Part shown: positions 16,942 to 24,626 of the stretch, piece by piece
Layout of the letters: each line of letters opens with the position of its first letter
Position numbering within the stretch: position 1 is the first letter of the stretch
From: Amycolatopsis japonica
GTDB lineage: Bacteria; Actinomycetota; Actinomycetes; Mycobacteriales; Pseudonocardiaceae
Assembly: GCF_000732925.1 (NCBI RefSeq)
Contig: NZ_CP008953.1
Span: 7,433,001 to 7,497,000 of the forward strand
Reading direction: 5' to 3'
Length of the DNA stretch: 64,000 nucleotides
Notes under the pieces: generated by a model
Told to the model about the DNA's origin: nothing
The model's database searches: none
The model's input: the letters and a program-made list of their open reading frames with translations, nothing else
Made by a program: the position numbers and the translations under genes

Positions 16942-17481
16942 GTGACCGTGGTCGAATCCGTCCTTTCCAGGACGCCCGAGCCGCTCCGATCCGTGCTGAT
17001 CAAGCACCGTGAGCTGTTGAAGTTCGCGATCGTGGGCGGCACGACGTTCCTGGTCGACAACGGCGTCTGGTACCTGCTGAAACTCAGCGTGCTGGAGTCG
17101 AAGCCGACCACGGCGAAGGCGATCGCGATCATCGTCGCGACGATCGTGTCGTACATCCTCAACCGCGAATGGTCCTTCCGCACCCGCGGCGGCCGCGAGC
17201 GGCATCACGAGGCGGCGCTCTTCTTCGTGATCAGCGGGATCGCCGTGGTGGTCAACCTGATCCCGCTCTACACGTCGCGCTACATCTTCGATCTCGAAGT
17301 GCCGCACGTGACGCGGTTCGTCCAGGAGTTCGCGGACTTCACGAGCGGGTCGATCATCGGCATGCTGCTGGCGATGTTCTTCCGCTTCTGGGGTTTCAAG
17401 AAGTGGGTCTTCCCCGATGAGCTGGGCAAACGCCGCCGGGACAGCGACGAGCCGGACGACGACGTCGTTCCGCTCCACTGA
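16942..17481 (+). CDS. GtrA family membrane protein
   Basis: Second GtrA paralogue, 179 residues, four helices. It shares with its neighbour SYILNREWSFRTRGGRERHHE, the RYIF-x-LE-x-PHV segment, and FRFWGFKKWVFPDE. It differs in an added N-terminal ~25 residues and a basic-then-acidic tail (KRRRDSDEPDDD). The 179-base gap to the first copy contains two repeats, so it is probably transcribed separately. GTG 16942 is used; no strong ribosome site is visible. The duplication suggests two different polyprenyl-sugar clients, which would fit the two GT87 transferases upstream, but that pairing is only inference. Confidence 0.87.
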   Translation: MTVVESVLSRTPEPLRSVLIKHRELLKFAIVGGTTFLVDNGVWYLLKLSVLESKPTTAKAIAIIVATIVSYILNREWSFRTRGGRERHHEAALFFVISGIAVVVNLIPLYTSRYIFDLEVPHVTRFVQEFADFTSGSIIGMLLAMFFRFWGFKKWVFPDELGKRRRDSDEPDDDVVPLH

Positions 17482-17483
17482 AA

Positions 17484-17503
17484 CACTTGTCAAAAGACAT
17501 GTG
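17484..17503. promoter_or_regulatory. Candidate operator upstream of MFS gene
   Basis: Imperfect palindrome CACTTGTC-AAAA-GACATGTG, 7 of 8 positions paired, upstream of the small frame and exporter gene. Size and symmetry suit a TetR- or MarR-type repressor, but no such gene is adjacent. Confidence 0.3.
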
Positions 17504-17504
17504 A

Positions 17505-17627
17505 TTGTCTAGGGTCATCCATGTCAACGTTTCCTTCACTGATGACGCCGACCGGGTTCGTACGGTCGAGCGGGACGAATTCGAGGTGATCGCCAAGCGC
17601 GAAGAGGACCGCATCCGGTTCGGATGA
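17505..17627 (+). CDS. Possible 40-residue small protein or gene remnant
   Basis: A 40-codon frame from TTG 17505 encodes a charged peptide containing VNVSFTDDADRVRTVERD and ending EEDRIRFG. Its amino acid mix (Asp, Arg, Glu, Val) looks like real actinobacterial protein, and the stop is followed within 103 bases by the MFS gene. There is no good ribosome site and TTG is a weak start, so it may be the tail of a decayed gene. No homologue is recognised. Confidence 0.25.
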   Translation: MSRVIHVNVSFTDDADRVRTVERDEFEVIAKREEDRIRFG

Positions 17628-17729
17628 CGGTTGAGCCTTTTCCCGTCTTGGCGGGGATCCGGGGCTGCTTTCGAGCACTGCTCCGCGTCCCTCGCGTTCC
17701 CTCTTTCTTCCAGTGAACGGATCTCTTTC

Positions 17730-19088
17730 TTGAGCACCACTCTCGGCGCGCCTCCGCGCGCCCGAAACACCCTTGCCCTCGTCGGGCTCTTCGCCGCCGT
17801 GTTCCTGGCGATGCTCGACGCCCAGGTCGTCGCGACCGCCCTGCCCCGCATGGTCGGCGAGCTCGGCGGAGCCACGTCGTTCGCCTGGGTCACCACGTCC
17901 TACCTGCTGGCCGGCAGCGTCAGCGCGCCCGTCTACGGGAAGCTCGGCGATCTCTTCGGCCGCAAGCGCGTCGTCCTCGTCGCGATCGCGCTGTTCGTCC
18001 TCGGCTCCCTCGCCTGCACCCTCGCGCCGACGATGCCGCTGCTGATCGCCGCCCGCGTCCTGCAGGGCATCGGCTCCGGCGGCCTGTTCGTCGCGGTCGC
18101 CGCGATCATCGGCGAACTGTTCCCCGGTCGCGAAGGCGCTCGCTACTTCGCCTGGTTCTCGATCTGCTTCGCCGGGTCCTCGCTGGCGGGCCCTGTCGTC
18201 GGCGGCGTCCTGACCGACCTCGCGGGCTGGCGGTCGATCTTCGGCCTCAACGTGCCGATCGGCCTGGTCGCGTTCGGTGTCGTCGCACGCTTCCTGCGGC
18301 TCGAACGACGCCGGACCGCCGCACCGTTCGACTTCGCGGGCATCGTCGTCCTGTCCGGCGCGATCGTCGGCCTGACCCTGGCGACTCCGCTGTCGGCGTC
18401 GATCGGCGCGGTGCTGCTCGTCGCCTTCCTGCTCATCGAGCGCCGCGCGGCCGAACCGGTCGTCCCGCTCCGGCTGTTCCGCTCCAGGATGTTCAGCCTG
18501 AGCGTGCTGGCCAGTGCCGCGGCCGGGTTCGTCTTCCTCGGTTCGGTCAACTACCTCGCGCTGTTCCTGCAGACCGCGGGTGGCGCCGGGCCGTCCGAAG
18601 CCGGGCTCCTGCTGCTGCCGATGACGCTCGCGGTCGCCGCGTCGTCGATGGTCGCGGGCCGCGTCATCGCCAAGACCGGCGCTTACCGCTGGGCGCCGAT
18701 CCTCAGCATGACCCTCGGCCTCGCCGCCGCGCTCGCGATGTCCACAATGGACGAAACAACGCCGTTGCCGCTCGTCGTCGCCTATCTCGTCGTGTTCGGC
18801 GCGGCCGCCGGGCTCAACATGCAGGTGCTTTCCATGGCGGCACAGCAGAACGTCGCCAGGACCGACCTCGGCGCCGTTTCGGCGACCGTCGGCTTCCTTC
18901 GCTCCCTCGGCACCACTGCCGGGCTGACCGTTTTCGGCGCCGTGTTCACGAACGCCTTCACCGATGACAGTCCCGCCGGCTACTCGTCCGCGCTCGGCGG
19001 CGTGTTCTGGGTAATGGTCCCCGCCCTCGCCGTCGGCCTCGTCGCTTCCCTCTTCCTGCCGCGCGTTTCCTTGCGGCGCAACCACTAA
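17730..19088 (+). CDS. MFS drug-resistance exporter, DHA2 type
   Basis: Proton-coupled multidrug exporter of the major facilitator superfamily, ~452 residues with about 13-14 helices. AVFLAMLDAQVVATALPRM at helix 1 and GKLGDLFGRKRVV between helices 2 and 3 are the DHA2 and MFS signatures; RVLQGIGSGGLF and GPVVGGVLTDLAGWR are motif C-like segments of antiporters. The start is uncertain: TTG 17730 places the N-terminus 14 residues before helix 1, while the in-frame TTG 17631 would add a Ser-rich extension. It is followed 11 bases later by an NmrA-like gene, so the two are co-transcribed. The substrate is unknown. Confidence 0.88.
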   Translation: MSTTLGAPPRARNTLALVGLFAAVFLAMLDAQVVATALPRMVGELGGATSFAWVTTSYLLAGSVSAPVYGKLGDLFGRKRVVLVAIALFVLGSLACTLAPTMPLLIAARVLQGIGSGGLFVAVAAIIGELFPGREGARYFAWFSICFAGSSLAGPVVGGVLTDLAGWRSIFGLNVPIGLVAFGVVARFLRLERRRTAAPFDFAGIVVLSGAIVGLTLATPLSASIGAVLLVAFLLIERRAAEPVVPLRLFRSRMFSLSVLASAAAGFVFLGSVNYLALFLQTAGGAGPSEAGLLLLPMTLAVAASSMVAGRVIAKTGAYRWAPILSMTLGLAAALAMSTMDETTPLPLVVAYLVVFGAAAGLNMQVLSMAAQQNVARTDLGAVSATVGFLRSLGTTAGLTVFGAVFTNAFTDDSPAGYSSALGGVFWVMVPALAVGLVASLFLPRVSLRRNH

Positions 19089-19099
19089 GGAGTCTTCCG

Positions 19100-19936
19100 A
19101 TGATCCTCGTTCTCGGTTCCACCGGCAAAATCGGCCGCGAACTCGTTCCCGCGCTGCTGGACAGGGGCGCTCGAGTCCGTGCCCTGACGCGCGATCCCTC
19201 CCGTGCCCGGATCGATCCGCGTGCCGAAGTCGCCGTCGGTGACCTCGACGCCTTCGAACCGGCGCTGCTCGACGGCGTCGAGCGCGTGTTCGTGCTGACC
19301 TCCGGCCACGGCTCGGACCCGCTCGCCCAGGAACAAGCCGTGCTCAAGGCCGCCACCGGCGTCTCGCACGTCGTCAAGCTCTCCACCACCGGCGTCCACT
19401 TCGGACAGACAGACCCGATCTCCCTCGTGCACGCCGAGGCCGAGCGGGCCGTGCGCGAGGCCGGGCCGGACTGGACGATCCTGCGCCCCGGCACGTTCAT
19501 GGACAATCGGTTCGCCTGGTTGCACGCCGTTCGCGGCGACGGCGTCATCCGCGTCCCCGAAGGCGATCCGGCGTCCGCGCTGGTGCACGTCCGCGACATC
19601 GCCGAGGTCGCCGCGACGGTGCTGACCGGCGACGGACACGCGGGCAAGACCTATCCGCTCACCGGCGGCGAAGCGCTCACGACGCGGCAGCAGGTCGAGA
19701 TCCTGGGCGACGCGCTCGGGCGGCGGTTGACCTACGTCGAGGAGCCCGAAGCCGCTTCGCGCGCCCGGATGCTCGGGTTCGGCTGGCCCGCTTCGGCGGT
19801 CGACGGGATCTTCGAGCTCAAACGGCAGTCCGCCGGGAAGGAGGAGATCGTGTTCGACACCGTCCGCGAACTCCTCGGCCGGGCGCCGCTGACGTTCGCG
19901 GACTGGGCTCGCGAGCACGCCGCTTCCTTCGCCTGA
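19100..19936 (+). CDS. NAD(P)H-binding NmrA-like protein
   Basis: Atypical short-chain dehydrogenase of 278 residues, NmrA/SDR family. N-terminal ILVLGSTGKIGREL is the GxxGxxG dinucleotide fold, and the core has HVVKLSTTGVHFG and ILRPGTFMDNRF. The usual Tyr-x3-Lys catalytic pair of classical dehydrogenases is not seen, so it may act as a redox sensor or quinone/epimerase-type reductase. AAGGAG lies seven bases before ATG 19100. It forms a likely two-gene operon with the upstream exporter and is followed by repeats of families F and A. Confidence 0.85.
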   Translation: MILVLGSTGKIGRELVPALLDRGARVRALTRDPSRARIDPRAEVAVGDLDAFEPALLDGVERVFVLTSGHGSDPLAQEQAVLKAATGVSHVVKLSTTGVHFGQTDPISLVHAEAERAVREAGPDWTILRPGTFMDNRFAWLHAVRGDGVIRVPEGDPASALVHVRDIAEVAATVLTGDGHAGKTYPLTGGEALTTRQQVEILGDALGRRLTYVEEPEAASRARMLGFGWPASAVDGIFELKRQSAGKEEIVFDTVRELLGRAPLTFADWAREHAASFA

Positions 19937-19946
19937 CCTGCGGAAA

Positions 19947-19970
19947 GGGAGCAAGGGACCTTTGCTACCA
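19947..19970. repeat. Short interspersed repeat, family F copy 2
   Basis: Reverse-orientation copy of the 24-base family F sequence (AGCAAGGGACCTTTGCT core), 10 bases after the NmrA stop and 15 bases before the family A hairpin. Confidence 0.7.
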
Positions 19971-19985
19971 CCCGGCTGAGGCGCT

Positions 19986-20040
19986 GTCCGTGAAGGCCTC
20001 CTTGAGGGACCCAGAGTCCCTCAAGGAGGCCTTCACGGAC
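19986..20040. repeat. Hairpin repeat, family A copy 1
   Basis: Perfect 25-base inverted repeat (19986-20010, 20016-20040) with loop CCAGA. The copy at 43216-43270 has the reverse-complement loop TCTGG, so those two copies are inverted relative to each other. A third copy is at 63936-63986. It probably ends the MFS-NmrA transcript. Confidence 0.85.
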
Positions 20041-20206
20041 TTGAGACCCGAACGTGGGCCGAAAGGGTTAATGGGTTGGGCTGGCCCCCGCGATACGCGA
20101 TACTCATCAGGCGTTTAATTCTCGCCGGTCCGCTGTCCGGACCTCGCGTTGTTCGTGACCGGCCCTCTCGCTTAACGTGCCGCGTCGGGGAGACAGGGGG
20201 AACCGT

Positions 20207-20854
20207 ATGAACGAACGCCTTCGCGTGCTCGTGGTCGACGACCATCCGCTGTTCCGGTTCGGGGTCTGCACACTGCTCGACAACGAACCGCTGATCGACG
20301 TGGTCGGCGAGGCCGCGAGCGGCGCGCACGCGATCAGCGCGGCGAGCGCGCTCGCGCCCGACGTCGTGGTCATGGACCTGCATTTACCCGATATCAGCGG
20401 TGCCGAGGCGACCCGGCACATCGTCGCCGAACGGCCCGGCGTCGGCGTGCTCATGCTGACGATGGCCGACGAAAGCGAATCCGTTTTCTCCGCGATGCGG
20501 GCCGGAGCCCGCGGATATCTGCTGAAAGACGCGGAACCCGACGAAATCATTCGTGCCGTGCACGCCGTCGCGAGGCGCGAAGCGATCTTCGGGCCCGACA
20601 TCGCGACGCGGGTTCTCGGCTTCTTCAACCACACTCAGCCGACCACGGACACGGTGTTCCCGGAACTCACCGTCCGCGAACGAGAGGTCCTCTCGCTCAT
20701 CGCGGGCGGGCACAGCAACACCGCCATCGCCAGCACACTGTGTCTCAGCCCGAAGACCGTGCGGAACCATATTTCGAACGTCTTCAGCAAGCTTCACGTC
20801 GCGGATCGCGCCGAAGCGATCGTGCGCGCCCGTGAAGCGGGGCTGGGTCGCTGA
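20207..20854 (+). CDS. NarL/LuxR-type response regulator
   Basis: Response regulator, 215 residues. The receiver domain is complete: acidic pair VVDDHPLF, phospho-acceptor Asp57 in VVVMDLHLP, LMLTMAD with the switch Thr region, and YLLKDAEPDE with the conserved Lys. The C-terminal LuxR HTH spans ~147-210 (LTVREREVLSLIAGGHSN, SPKTVRNHISNVFSKL). ATG 20207 follows a GGGGG stretch. No histidine kinase is adjacent, so it is an orphan regulator or partners with a distant kinase. A second LuxR protein follows after 135 bases. Confidence 0.92.
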   Translation: MNERLRVLVVDDHPLFRFGVCTLLDNEPLIDVVGEAASGAHAISAASALAPDVVVMDLHLPDISGAEATRHIVAERPGVGVLMLTMADESESVFSAMRAGARGYLLKDAEPDEIIRAVHAVARREAIFGPDIATRVLGFFNHTQPTTDTVFPELTVREREVLSLIAGGHSNTAIASTLCLSPKTVRNHISNVFSKLHVADRAEAIVRAREAGLGR

Positions 20855-20989
20855 AAAAGCGACCCCGATAAGGGCGGCTTTTCGGGCAATTCCGGGACCG
20901 GAGTCCCATGCGCTCGGGACACCTCACCCGGCAGGGTGAGTAGGGCGAGGGGTGGGGCCCTCGCACCGTTCGAGGGGAATGGGAATCAC

Positions 20990-21622
20990 ATGTTCGAACC
21001 GAACCGGACACCGGTGGTCGTCCGCGCGACCGATCCGATCCTGCACAACGGCGTCTGCATGACGCTCCGCTCCCGTGACGACGTCTGGCTGGTGGACGGG
21101 GAGACCGCCGACCCGACCATGGTGGCCCTCCTGGTCACCGATCGCCTCGACGAGGCGATGACGCAACTGCTGTCCGCCTTGCACCACCAGGGCTTCACCC
21201 GCATCGTGCTCATCGCGGGCGAAGTCGACGACAACGAGATCCTCAGCGCCATCGAACACGGCGTCTGCGCCGTCGCCCGCCGCTCCGAGGCGGGCGCCGA
21301 CGTCCTGGTCCGGCTGATCAAGGCGGCCGCGGCCGGGGAGGGCGCGCTGCCGCCCGACCTGCTCGGCAGGCTGCTGCACCGGGTCTCACGGCTGCAGCGT
21401 CAGGTGCTGCAGCCGCGCGGCCTGCACCTCGGTGGCATGAGCAACCGGGAGACCGAGGTGCTCAAGCTGGTCGCGTCGGGGTTCTCGACGCAGGAGATCG
21501 CCGACCAGCTCTGCTACTCGCAGCGCACGGTGAAGAGCATCCTGCACGACGTGACCAACCGGTTCCAGCTCCGGAACCGCTCGCACGCGGTGGCTTACGC
21601 ACTGCGTGAGGGATTGATCTGA
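20990..21622 (+). CDS. LuxR-type regulator with degenerate receiver
   Basis: Transcription factor of 210 residues. The C-terminal LuxR HTH is intact (MSNRETEVLKLVASGFSTQE, YSQRTVKSILHDVTNRF). The N-terminal ~125 residues follow a receiver-like pattern but begin VVVRATDPILHNG instead of an acidic DD pair, and no Asp sits at the usual end of beta-strand 3, so phosphorylation is unlikely. It resembles the preceding orphan regulator in layout (LHNGV versus FRFGV after the first strand), suggesting duplication and divergence. The Pvc16-like gene starts four bases after its stop, indicating co-transcription. Confidence 0.82.
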   Translation: MFEPNRTPVVVRATDPILHNGVCMTLRSRDDVWLVDGETADPTMVALLVTDRLDEAMTQLLSALHHQGFTRIVLIAGEVDDNEILSAIEHGVCAVARRSEAGADVLVRLIKAAAAGEGALPPDLLGRLLHRVSRLQRQVLQPRGLHLGGMSNRETEVLKLVASGFSTQEIADQLCYSQRTVKSILHDVTNRFQLRNRSHAVAYALREGLI

Positions 21623-21626
21623 CCCC

Positions 21627-22040
21627 GTGATCAGCCAGGTCGACGAGGCGTTGTGCCGGCTCATCGCACCCCATCTGCCGGAGGGGACGGTGGTCCGGCT
21701 CGATCCGCCGAAACCCACCTGGCAGACCGAGACGCGGGTGTCGAGCGTCGATCTGTTCCTCTTCGCCCTGCACGGCGCCGGCCCGGGAACCGGCGCCGTG
21801 CGGGCGAAGCGGTGCCGACTGTCCTATTTGGTCACCGCGCGGGCGGACAAGGTCCGCGACGAACACACGCTGCTCGACCGCTCGCTGGGCGTCCTGATCG
21901 GGACGGAGTTCCTCGTGGTCGACGAGCAGCCGTTGCCGATCACACTGGAGGAGACCGATCCGACCGGGCTGTGGGTCAGCCTTGGCCTCCCGGCCCGTGC
22001 GGCGTTCGTCGTCACGGTCACGGCGGAGTACCGAGACTGA
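21627..22040 (+). CDS. Pvc16/DUF4255 family protein
   Basis: 137-residue protein matching the N-terminal domain of Pvc16 (DUF4255), a small component of contractile injection systems and phage-tail-like particles. Evidence: an N-terminal VDEALCRLIAPHLPEG, a Trp-containing PPKPTWQTET, the strand VSSVDLFLFALHG, and the conserved block RCRLSYLVTARADKVRDEH followed by LDRSLGVLIG. It is translationally close to the LuxR regulator upstream. None of the other injection-system genes (sheath, tube, baseplate, ATPase) is in the window, so it is either a lone relic or used in another role. Its end overlaps the convergent gene by 23 bases. Confidence 0.75.
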   Translation: MISQVDEALCRLIAPHLPEGTVVRLDPPKPTWQTETRVSSVDLFLFALHGAGPGTGAVRAKRCRLSYLVTARADKVRDEHTLLDRSLGVLIGTEFLVVDEQPLPITLEETDPTGLWVSLGLPARAAFVVTVTAEYRD

Positions 22041-22530
22041 GCACCGAGGCCCGCCGCAGGACCACCCCGCCGATGGACGCCAGCTCGCCGCCGAAGAGCT
22101 CACACCATTCGGCGGCGCTCCCCGGCGGGCCGCAGTCACCCGCCCGTCTCGCCCACTCCGCGCGGACTTCGAGCCGGTAGCCGAGGATGCCGGTCAGGGT
22201 CAGGCCGTTCCGGCTGGCGCCGACCCCGCACATGCCGCGGTAGAGCCTGCCGTCCGGCGGCTCGAATTCGGCGCTCCGCTGGACGAACCGATGGCCCGCC
22301 GCCCCCGTGACGGTCGCGACCGGCGTGTCGATCCCGCTCACGAACAGGCCTTTGGAGAGCAGGTCGAGCGCCTCGGCCTCCATCCGCTCCACCACGCCGG
22401 GAGGACGTCGGCACGCGTACAGCGCGCCGTCGAAGGACAACCGCACGGTGACCGCCACCTTGCCGATCTCCAGGGTCGCCGCGGCCACCGGACTCACCGG
22501 TGGGCGGTACCGGAACGCCGTCGCATGCAC
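22018..22530 (-). CDS. Hypothetical protein
   Basis: 170-residue protein I do not recognise. It has strand-rich segments such as LEIGKVAVTVRLSFDGALYA and three Cys residues scattered in the C-terminal half. No signal peptide, membrane helix or catalytic motif is evident. It is read against the LuxR-Pvc16 pair and overlaps the Pvc16 stop. GTG 22530 has a weak GGGGG directly upstream, and later starts cannot be excluded. Coding status rests on length and composition only. Confidence 0.5.
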   Translation of the reverse strand: MHATAFRYRPPVSPVAAATLEIGKVAVTVRLSFDGALYACRRPPGVVERMEAEALDLLSKGLFVSGIDTPVATVTGAAGHRFVQRSAEFEPPDGRLYRGMCGVGASRNGLTLTGILGYRLEVRAEWARRAGDCGPPGSAAEWCELFGGELASIGGVVLRRASVLSLGTPP

Positions 22531-22594
22531 CCCCCGACGGTAAGTCGCCGCGCTGACACGGCCTTGCCCGATCGGGACGTCCTTGGGGCGGCGG

Positions 22595-23878
22595 TTAGCG
22601 AGGGACCCGCTCGGCGGGCCACCGCACCTCGGCCACGTCTCCCGGCCGGGGCACCTTCAGGAAGAGGCTGAACACCGCCGGCTGCTTGCTCGACAGCTCC
22701 AGCCTGCCGCCGTCGGCCTCGATGAGCGCGCGGGCGAGCGCGAGCCCGACACCGGTCGACCCGCCGCCGGAGAACCCGCGTTCGAAGATATGCGGCGCCA
22801 GCTCGTCGGGCACCCCGGAGCCGGTGTCGGCGACCTCGATGACGACGGTGCCGTCCGCGTCGCCGCGCCGGGCGGCGAGCGTGACCGTTCCCGCGCCGTG
22901 GCGCAGCGCGTTGTCGAGCAGGACGCCGACGACCTCGCGCAAACGGCCGGGCGTCGCCCTCGCCCGCAGCCCGTCGGTGACGCGGATCCGCAGATGCCTG
23001 CCCTCGGCGCGAAGCAGCTGCCGCCACTCTTCGGAAACCTCGGGGAGCACTTCCGGCAGGTTCACCGGTTCCGCGCCGACCTCGCGCGCCGCCCGCGCGG
23101 CGGCCAGCAGTTCGTCGAGCGCTTCGGCGAGCCGGTCCGCCTGTTCCTGCGCGGCCTTCGCCTCGTCGACGACGTCCTGATCGGAGTGGACGGTCAGCGG
23201 TTCGAGCCGCAGCTGCAACGCGGTCAACCGGCTCCGCAGCTGATGGGAGACGTCGCCGACGAGCTGGCGTTCCCGCTGGACGAGCTGCGCGAGCGCCGAG
23301 CCGGACGCGTCGAGCGCTTCGGCGACCATGTCGAGCTCGCCGACGCCGTAGCGCTTCGGATCCGGCCGGAAATCACCGCCGCCGAGTTTGACCGCGCGAT
23401 CCGCGACGTGTCTCAGCGGTTTCGCCAGCCTTCGCGCGGTCACCGTCGCGACCACCGTGCCGGTGCCCACCGACAGCACGACCAGCAGCAGCACCAGCAG
23501 CGTCACCTGCGTCTGGCGGGTGCGCATCGGCCCGGCGGGCACGGACAGCTCGACCTCGCCGTGCAACGCGATCGGCGCCCGCTCGGACACCACGTCCGAG
23601 CCGGGGTCGGAGCCGTAGCGCTTCTCGATCTGCCCTTGCGCGCGGACGGTCAGCAAACCGCCCTGCGGCACGGCGACCCGGACCAGGTCGAGGTTGATCG
23701 GCTGGCCGACGGCGATCTCGCTGTCCAGCGTCGCCGCTATCCCACGGGCAGAGGACGCGAGGTTCTCGCGGTTGAGGTTCTCGACCAGCTGCCACGCGGT
23801 GATCCCCAGCGGGATGCCCAGCACGGCCGCGGTGACCGCGACGGCGAGCAGGATCGCCAAGAGGATGCGGCGGCGCAT
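22595..23878 (-). CDS. Two-component sensor histidine kinase
   Basis: Membrane sensor kinase of 427 residues. Helix 1 at ~5-27, an extracytoplasmic sensor loop to ~122, helix 2 at ~124-147, then a HAMP-like linker (ARRLAKPLRHVADRAV). The H-box DVSHQLRSRLTAL carries phospho-acceptor His212. The ATPase domain has DNALRHG (N-box), DTGSGVPDE (G1) and STGVGLALARALIEADGG (G2). It follows its response regulator by one base on the same strand, so the pair is a classical two-component system. The signal is unknown; the sensor loop is short and has no recognised fold. Confidence 0.93.
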   Translation of the reverse strand: MRRRILLAILLAVAVTAAVLGIPLGITAWQLVENLNRENLASSARGIAATLDSEIAVGQPINLDLVRVAVPQGGLLTVRAQGQIEKRYGSDPGSDVVSERAPIALHGEVELSVPAGPMRTRQTQVTLLVLLLVVLSVGTGTVVATVTARRLAKPLRHVADRAVKLGGGDFRPDPKRYGVGELDMVAEALDASGSALAQLVQRERQLVGDVSHQLRSRLTALQLRLEPLTVHSDQDVVDEAKAAQEQADRLAEALDELLAAARAAREVGAEPVNLPEVLPEVSEEWRQLLRAEGRHLRIRVTDGLRARATPGRLREVVGVLLDNALRHGAGTVTLAARRGDADGTVVIEVADTGSGVPDELAPHIFERGFSGGGSTGVGLALARALIEADGGRLELSSKQPAVFSLFLKVPRPGDVAEVRWPAERVPR

Positions 23879-23879
23879 G

Positions 23880-24584
23880 CTATTCCGCGTTGAAGCGGAA
23901 GCCGACGCCGCGGACCGTGGCTATCCGCCGTTCGCCGTCGCCGTTCCCGCCGGGTTTGCCCGCGCGGCCCGCCGCCTCGTCGGCCGCGATGGCGAGCTTC
24001 CGCCGGAGCCACGACATGTGCATGTCGAGTGTCTTCGAGGTCTTGGATTCGAGGTCGTTCCACACCTCGGCGAGGATCTCGTCGCGGCTGACCACCTGCC
24101 CGGCGCGGCTCATCAGCACCCGGAGCAGCTCGAACTCCTTGTTCGCCAGCTGCACCTCGTGCAGGTCGACGGTGACCATCCGGGCACCGAGGTCCATCCG
24201 CACTCCCCCGGCTTCGAGCACGTCGGGCGCCCGGCGGCGGAGCAGCGCCCGGATGCGGGCCAGCAGTTCGGCCAGCCGGAACGGCTTGGCGACGTAATCG
24301 TCGGCGCCGGCGTCGAGCCCGACGACGAAGTCGACCTCGTCCGTGCGCGCGGTGAGCATCAGCACGGGCACTTCGGTGCCGCTGGCGCGCAGGCGGCGGC
24401 ACACCTCCAGGCCGTCCATCCCCGGGAGGCCGAGATCGAGCACCAGGAGGTCCACGCGGTCGCTCTCGGTCGCGTCGAGGGCGGCGGGCCCGTCGCCGAC
24501 GACCCGCACCTCGTACCCCTCCCGCTGGAGTGCGCGGGAAAGCGGATCGGCGATGGCCGGGTCGTCCTCGGCGAGTAGCACCAT
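23880..24584 (-). CDS. OmpR/PhoB-type response regulator
   Basis: Response regulator of 234 residues, partner of the downstream kinase. The receiver contains LLAEDDPAIA, phospho-acceptor Asp50 in LLVLDLGLPGMDG, LMLTART and DDYVAKPF. The C-terminal winged helix has KEFELLRVLMSRAG, SKTLDMHMSWLRRKL and a final RGVGFRF, all standard for OmpR members. A ~20-residue Gly/Ala insertion (around 202-217) sits in the wing. ATG 24584 is chosen because upstream in-frame sequence is antisense to hisN. It diverges from hisN with 42 bases between starts. Confidence 0.93.
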   Translation of the reverse strand: MVLLAEDDPAIADPLSRALQREGYEVRVVGDGPAALDATESDRVDLLVLDLGLPGMDGLEVCRRLRASGTEVPVLMLTARTDEVDFVVGLDAGADDYVAKPFRLAELLARIRALLRRRAPDVLEAGGVRMDLGARMVTVDLHEVQLANKEFELLRVLMSRAGQVVSRDEILAEVWNDLESKTSKTLDMHMSWLRRKLAIAADEAAGRAGKPGGNGDGERRIATVRGVGFRFNAE

Positions 24585-24626
24585 GCTCACCTGGTCAACT
24601 CTACGACTGCCGGGCGTGAAACCATC

